A stretch of DNA of 64,000 nucleotides, from assembly GCF_900215205.1 (NCBI RefSeq), contig NZ_OBDY01000001.1, forward strand, positions 430,786 through 494,785, in the 5' to 3' direction. Both the position numbers and the translations under genes were made by a program. Source of the stretch: Paractinoplanes atraurantiacus. GTDB taxonomy: Bacteria; Actinomycetota; Actinomycetes; Mycobacteriales; Micromonosporaceae. The notes under the pieces are model-generated. The model was not told where the DNA came from. It made no database searches and saw nothing but the letters and a program-made list of their open reading frames with translations. Shown here one piece after another: positions 59,869 to 64,000 of this stretch; within the stretch, counting starts at the first letter, position 1; each line of letters starts with the position of its first letter.

Positions 59869-61154
59869 ATCTCCTCAGCGTCGGTGCGTCCTATCGCACC
59901 GCCGACGTCGCCACGCTGGAACGCCTCGCCATCCCCGACTCATCGGTGCCCGACCTGCTCGCCAAGCTCGTCGCCCAGCCGTACGTCGGTGAGGCGGTCG
60001 TCCTCTCCACCTGCAACCGGGTGGAGATCTACGCGGCGGTCACCACCTTCCACGGTGGTCTCGGCGACATCTGCAACGTGCTCTCCGAGGTCTCCGGCAT
60101 CCCGGCGACCGAGCTCGCCGGGCATCTCTACGTGCACTACGACGAGGCCGCGGTCCAGCACTCGTTCCAGGTCTCGGCCGGTCTCGACTCGATGGTCGTG
60201 GGCGAGTCGCAGATCCTCGGGCAGCTGCGCGACGCGTACCACGTGGCCACCGAGTCCGACTCGGCCGGCCGGCTGCTGCACGAGCTGATGCAGCAGGCGC
60301 TGCGGGTCGGCAAGCGGGCGCACGCCGAGACCGGCATCGACCGGGCCGGCCAGAGCGTCGTCACCGCCGCCCTCGAGGTCGCGGAAAGCCACCTCGGCTC
60401 GCTCGAGGGCAAGAAGGCGCTGGTCGTCGGGGCGGGCGCGATGGGCGCGCTCTCGGTCGCCACGCTGACCCGGGCCGGTGTCGGCCCGCTGCGCATCACC
60501 AACCGCAGCGCCGAGCGCGCCGACCGGCTCGCCGAGGCGTACGGCGCCACGGCCGTGGCCTACGAGGATCTGGACGAGGCGCTGCGCGAGGCCGAGCTGG
60601 TGATCACGGCCACCGCCGCCACCGACCCGGTGCTCACCCGGGCCCGGCTCGAGGCGGCGGCGCCGCTCGTCGTGCTCGACCTGGCCGTGCCCCGCGACGT
60701 CGCGCCGGACGCGTACGGCGTGCCCGGCGTCACGATCATCGACATCGACAGCCTGGCCGCGTCCCGCCGCTCCGCTCCCGCGGCCGCCGAGACCGCCGCG
60801 GTCGAGCAGATCGTCGCGAGCGAGGTTGATCACTTTCTCGGCTGGCTGCGCGGGGCGGAGATCGCCCCGACGGTGGCCGCCCTGCGTACGCGCGCGGAGG
60901 ACGTGGTCAGCGCCGAGCTGCGCAAGCTCTGGGGACGCCGCCCCGATTTCAGCGAGGAGCAACGGGGCGACATTTCCCGTACGCTGCACCGGGTTGTTCA
61001 GCAGCTGCTGCACTCACCGACCGTGCGGGTGCGCCAGCTGGCCGCCGAGCCCGGCGGTGACCAGTACGCGGCCCTGCTCCGCGAGCTGTTCGACCTGGAC
61101 GTGCCGCACGCCACGCCGGCCAACGCGGTGCCTGAGATCGGAGGAAAAGCGTGA
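59865..61154 (+). CDS. hemA: Glutamyl-tRNA reductase
   Basis: First enzyme of the C5 haem pathway, reducing glutamyl-tRNA to glutamate-1-semialdehyde with NADPH. The 429-residue protein has the catalytic Cys50 in VVLSTCNRVEIYA, VVGESQILGQLR, ALVVGAGAMGALS and a C-terminal dimerisation helix. GTG 59865 overlaps the rex stop (GTGA). Confidence 0.97.
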   Translation: MNLLSVGASYRTADVATLERLAIPDSSVPDLLAKLVAQPYVGEAVVLSTCNRVEIYAAVTTFHGGLGDICNVLSEVSGIPATELAGHLYVHYDEAAVQHSFQVSAGLDSMVVGESQILGQLRDAYHVATESDSAGRLLHELMQQALRVGKRAHAETGIDRAGQSVVTAALEVAESHLGSLEGKKALVVGAGAMGALSVATLTRAGVGPLRITNRSAERADRLAEAYGATAVAYEDLDEALREAELVITATAATDPVLTRARLEAAAPLVVLDLAVPRDVAPDAYGVPGVTIIDIDSLAASRRSAPAAAETAAVEQIVASEVDHFLGWLRGAEIAPTVAALRTRAEDVVSAELRKLWGRRPDFSEEQRGDISRTLHRVVQQLLHSPTVRVRQLAAEPGGDQYAALLRELFDLDVPHATPANAVPEIGGKA

Positions 61155-62080
61155 GTACCCCGCTGCGCCTCGGCACGCGAGGCAGCGCGCTGGCGCTCGC
61201 TCAGTCGCAGCAGACCGCGGACGCGCTGACCGCGGCCACCGGCCGTCCGGTCGAGCTTGTGCGCATCGTCACTTCGGGTGACCGCTCGTCGGCCCCCGTC
61301 GCCCAGCTCGGCGTGGGCGTCTTCGTCTCCGCGCTGCGGGACGCGCTGATCGCCGGCGAGATCGATTTCGCCGTGCACTCCTACAAGGACCTGCCCACCG
61401 GGCCGCACGCGGGCCTGCACATCGCGGCCGTGCCCCCGCGCCAGGACCCGCGCGATGTGTTGATCACCAAGGGCAACCGTACCCTCGCCGAGCTCCCGCC
61501 GGGCTCGCTCGTCGGAACCGGCGCGGTGCGCCGAATCGCGCAACTGCATGCTTTGGGCCTAGAGTTGCAGGTCACGCCGATCCGCGGGAATGTCGACAGC
61601 CGGATCGCCCGGGTCCACGGACCCGAGGCGGACCTGGACGCCGTAGTCCTCGCCCGGGCCGGCGTGGCGCGCCTCGGCCGCACGGCCGAGATCAGCGAGA
61701 CGCTCGACCCGATGCTCATGCTGCCCGCCCCCGCCCAGGGCGCGCTGGCGGTGGAGTGCCGGGCCGGCGACGCCGACCTCGTCGAGCTGCTGGCCGCGCT
61801 CGACCACGCACCGTCCCGCGCCGCCGTCACGGCGGAGCGGGCGATGCTGGCCACGCTCGAGGCCGGGTGCTCCGCACCGGTCGCGGCACATGCCGAGCTC
61901 GCCGAGGGCGAGAGCGGCGACGAGATTTACCTGCGCGGTGCGGTGATCAGCCCGGATGGGGTTCGAGCCATCCGGCTGTCGCGCACCGGAACGCCCGCCG
62001 ACGCGGCGGAGATCGGCAAGGCGCTTGCCGCCGATCTCCTCGACGCCGGCGCCGATACCCTGATGGGGAGCACAGAATGA
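61151..62080 (+). CDS. hemC: Hydroxymethylbilane synthase (porphobilinogen deaminase)
   Basis: Polymerises four porphobilinogens. The 309-residue product has LRLGTRGSALALAQSQQ, AVHSYKDLPT, IRGNVDSRIAR, APAQGALAVECR and the dipyrromethane-binding Cys240 in TLEAGCSAPV. GTG start overlaps the hemA stop; TGA overlaps the next ATG. Confidence 0.97.
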   Translation: MSTPLRLGTRGSALALAQSQQTADALTAATGRPVELVRIVTSGDRSSAPVAQLGVGVFVSALRDALIAGEIDFAVHSYKDLPTGPHAGLHIAAVPPRQDPRDVLITKGNRTLAELPPGSLVGTGAVRRIAQLHALGLELQVTPIRGNVDSRIARVHGPEADLDAVVLARAGVARLGRTAEISETLDPMLMLPAPAQGALAVECRAGDADLVELLAALDHAPSRAAVTAERAMLATLEAGCSAPVAAHAELAEGESGDEIYLRGAVISPDGVRAIRLSRTGTPADAAEIGKALAADLLDAGADTLMGSTE

Positions 62081-63663
62081 CCACCCGCACCGCCCGCAAG
62101 CCAGCCGGACGCATCGCGTTCGTCGGCGCCGGACCCGGCGACCCCGAGCTGCTGACCCGCCGTGCCCACGCCGCGCTCACCGATGCCGACCAGGTGGTCT
62201 ACGACCGGGGCGTTCCCGAGTCCCTGCTGACCGCGATCCGGGCCGAGGCCAAGCCGGACACCCAGTTCAGCCCCGCCGAGGGCGCGCCCGGCGACGTCGC
62301 CAAGGTGCTGCTCTCGGCCGCGAAATCCGGCCTGTCGGCCGTGCACCTCGTGGCCGGTGACCCGTTCGGCCACGAGTCCGTGGTCAAGGAGGTGCAGGCG
62401 GTCGCCCGCACCGCTGTGCACTTCGAGGTCGTCCCGGGCCTGGGCCAGGCCGAGGGCGTAGCCACGTACGCCGGTGTCCCGCTGCCCGGCGTCCGCGTCA
62501 CCGCCGACGTCGGCGACGTCACCACCCTCGACTTCGACGCGCTGGCCGCGGCCGCCCTCAAGGGCTCGTTCGCCGTGGCGGTCGACGCCGGCGACCTGGC
62601 CGCCGTCCGCGACGGCCTGCTCGCCTCGGGCGTCGAGCCGGGCACCACGGTCGCGGTGACCGGCGACGGCACCGGCGAGACCCAGTACACGACGACGTCC
62701 ACGGTCGACAGCTTCGTCGCCGCGGCGCTCGGCTTCACCGGCCGGGTCGTGCTCACGGTCGGCGGCGACGTCGCCGAGCGCGACGCGATGAGCTGGTGGG
62801 AGAACCGCCCGCTCTACGGCTGGAAGGTCCTGGTGCCGCGCACCAAGGAGCAGGCCGGCGCGATGAGCGCCCGGCTGCGCGCCTACGGTGCCATCCCGTG
62901 CGAGGTGCCGACCATCGCGGTCGAGCCGCCCCGCACCCCGGCCCAGATGGAGCGTGCGGTCAAGGGCCTGGTCGACGGCCGGTACGCCTGGGTCGTCTTC
63001 ACCTCGGTCAACGCGGTCCGCGCGGTCTGGGAGAAATTCGACGAGCACGGTCTCGACGCCCGCCACTTCGGCGGCGTCAAGATCGCCTGCATCGGTGAGG
63101 CCACGGCCGAGGCCGTGCGCGCCTTCGGCATCCAGCCCGAGCTGGTGCCCGCGGGCGACCAGTCCAGCGAGGGCCTGCTGGCCGAGTTCTCGCCGCACGA
63201 CGAGATCCTCGACCCGGTCGGCCGGGTGCTGCTGCCGCGGGCCGACATCGCCACCGAGACGCTGGCCGCCGGCCTGATCGAGCGGGGCTGGGAGGTGGAC
63301 GACGTGACCGCCTACCGGACGGTCCGGGCCGCGCCGCCGCCGGCCGAGATCCGCGACGCGATCAAGTCGGGTGGCTTCGACGCGGTGCTGTTCACCTCGT
63401 CCTCCACCGTCCGCAACCTGGTCGGCATCGCCGGCAAGCCGCACGCCCGCACGGTCGTCGCGGTGATCGGCCCGAAGACCGCCGAGACGGCCACCGAGTT
63501 CGGCCTGCGCGTCGACGTCCAGCCCCAGCACGCCTCCGTGCCGGACCTGGTCGAGGCGCTGGCGTCGTACGCGGTGGAGCTGCGCGAGAAGCTGGCCGCG
63601 ATGCCGGCCAAGCAGCGCCGCGGCTCGAAGGTCCAGGGACCCACAGCCCTTCGCTTCCGCTAG
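62077..63663 (+). CDS. hemD: Fused uroporphyrinogen-III C-methyltransferase / uroporphyrinogen-III synthase
   Basis: A 528-residue fusion. The N-half (about 12-245) is a CobA/SUMT-like domain ([35 protein letters not shown]), although several SUMT residues are diverged. The C-half (about 250-505) is HemD ([59 protein letters not shown]). The fusion is standard in this actinobacterial operon. ATG 62077 overlaps the hemC stop (ATGA). Confidence 0.94.
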   Translation: MTTRTARKPAGRIAFVGAGPGDPELLTRRAHAALTDADQVVYDRGVPESLLTAIRAEAKPDTQFSPAEGAPGDVAKVLLSAAKSGLSAVHLVAGDPFGHESVVKEVQAVARTAVHFEVVPGLGQAEGVATYAGVPLPGVRVTADVGDVTTLDFDALAAAALKGSFAVAVDAGDLAAVRDGLLASGVEPGTTVAVTGDGTGETQYTTTSTVDSFVAAALGFTGRVVLTVGGDVAERDAMSWWENRPLYGWKVLVPRTKEQAGAMSARLRAYGAIPCEVPTIAVEPPRTPAQMERAVKGLVDGRYAWVVFTSVNAVRAVWEKFDEHGLDARHFGGVKIACIGEATAEAVRAFGIQPELVPAGDQSSEGLLAEFSPHDEILDPVGRVLLPRADIATETLAAGLIERGWEVDDVTAYRTVRAAPPPAEIRDAIKSGGFDAVLFTSSSTVRNLVGIAGKPHARTVVAVIGPKTAETATEFGLRVDVQPQHASVPDLVEALASYAVELREKLAAMPAKQRRGSKVQGPTALRFR

Positions 63664-63673
63664 GAGCGCCCCG

Positions 63674-64000
63674 ATGTCGTACCCCGAGATCCGTCCCCGC
63701 CGCCTGCGCCGCTCGCCGGCCATGCGGCGGCTCGTGGAAGAGGTCCGGCTCTCGCCGGCCGAGCTGGTCCTGCCCCTCTTCCTGAAAGAGGGGCTGACCG
63801 AGCCGCGCGAGATCAGCTCGCTGCCCGGCGTCATGCAGCACTCGCGCGAGTCGCTGCGCAAGGCCGCGCACGAGGCGGTGTCGGCCGGCGTCGGCGGCCT
63901 GATGCTGTTCGGCGTGCCGACCAACGAGCACAAGGACGAGACCGGGTCGGCCGGCCTCGACCCCGACGGCATCCTCAACGTCGGCATCCGCGACCTGATC
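63674..64000 (+). CDS. hemB: Delta-aminolevulinic acid dehydratase (partial, cut by window edge)
   Basis: Condenses two 5-aminolevulinates to porphobilinogen. The first 109 residues are present: [38 protein letters not shown] and [17 protein letters not shown]. The metal-binding Cys/Asp region and active-site lysines lie beyond the window. ATG 63674 follows TAGGAG, 10 bases after hemD. Confidence 0.95.
   Translation, partial: MSYPEIRPRRLRRSPAMRRLVEEVRLSPAELVLPLFLKEGLTEPREISSLPGVMQHSRESLRKAAHEAVSAGVGGLMLFGVPTNEHKDETGSAGLDPDGILNVGIRDLI

Overview
The window is very GC-rich, mostly coding, and uses many GTG/TTG starts and 4-bp overlaps. It carries a Gram-positive flagellar cluster next to mycothiol synthesis (mshA), senX3-regX3, bldN-rsbN and rex-hemACD genes. 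This combination points to a zoospore-forming actinomycete of the Actinoplanes type (Micromonosporaceae). The assignment rests on gene content and order and on a flagellar promoter signature I recall for A. missouriensis; no database search was possible.

Layout. 1-11.3 kb (+): the end of an upstream gene, motA-motB-fliL, then fliM-fliN-fliO-fliP-fliR-flhB-flhA, a degenerate FlhF-like gene and a small membrane protein. 11.3-21.5 kb (-): fliJ-lytA-fliK with its own promoter, then, beyond a repeat-filled 640-bp spacer, flgB-flgC-fliE-fliF-fliG-fliH-fliI. 21.6-25.1 kb (-): fliC, fliD, fliS and a small late gene. 25.2-30.6 kb (+): flgN-flgK-flgL-fliW-csrA and a methyl-accepting chemoreceptor. The cluster supplies stator, C-ring, export gate, MS ring, rod, hook-length control, hook-filament junction, cap, filament and post-transcriptional filament control. 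fliQ is missing between fliP and fliR. Matches to CTCA-N16/17-GCCGA(A/C/T) lie upstream of fliM, fliJ, flgB, fliC (TTCA variant), flgN and possibly a PHP-domain gene, which suggests one FliA-type sigma factor switches the whole set on together.

30.6-43.7 kb: PHP-domain and SRPBCC proteins, a PAS histidine kinase and a stand-alone receiver, a secreted subtilase, a methyltransferase and an SDR, mshA with a YbjN protein, a tandem Rho_N/SAP-like protein, a structured non-coding stretch, and two tandem paralogous MFS transporters with low-complexity inserts or tails.

43.7-53.8 kb: conserved actinobacterial housekeeping genes: phosphoglycerate mutase, phoU divergent from senX3-regX3, a Cys-rich protein, a TIM-barrel protein, a CGNR regulator, proline dehydrogenase, a small HTH protein, a 33-residue AURKAIP1/COX24-type basic protein too short for most gene callers, an epimerase and an acyltransferase. 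53.8-64 kb: bldN-rsbN (developmental ECF sigma and anti-sigma), an AMP-forming ligase, a glutaredoxin-like protein, a HAD protein, then rex-hemA-hemC-hemD/cobA-hemB (truncated by the window edge) behind a clear Rex operator. No tRNA, rRNA, CRISPR array or insertion sequence was recognised.
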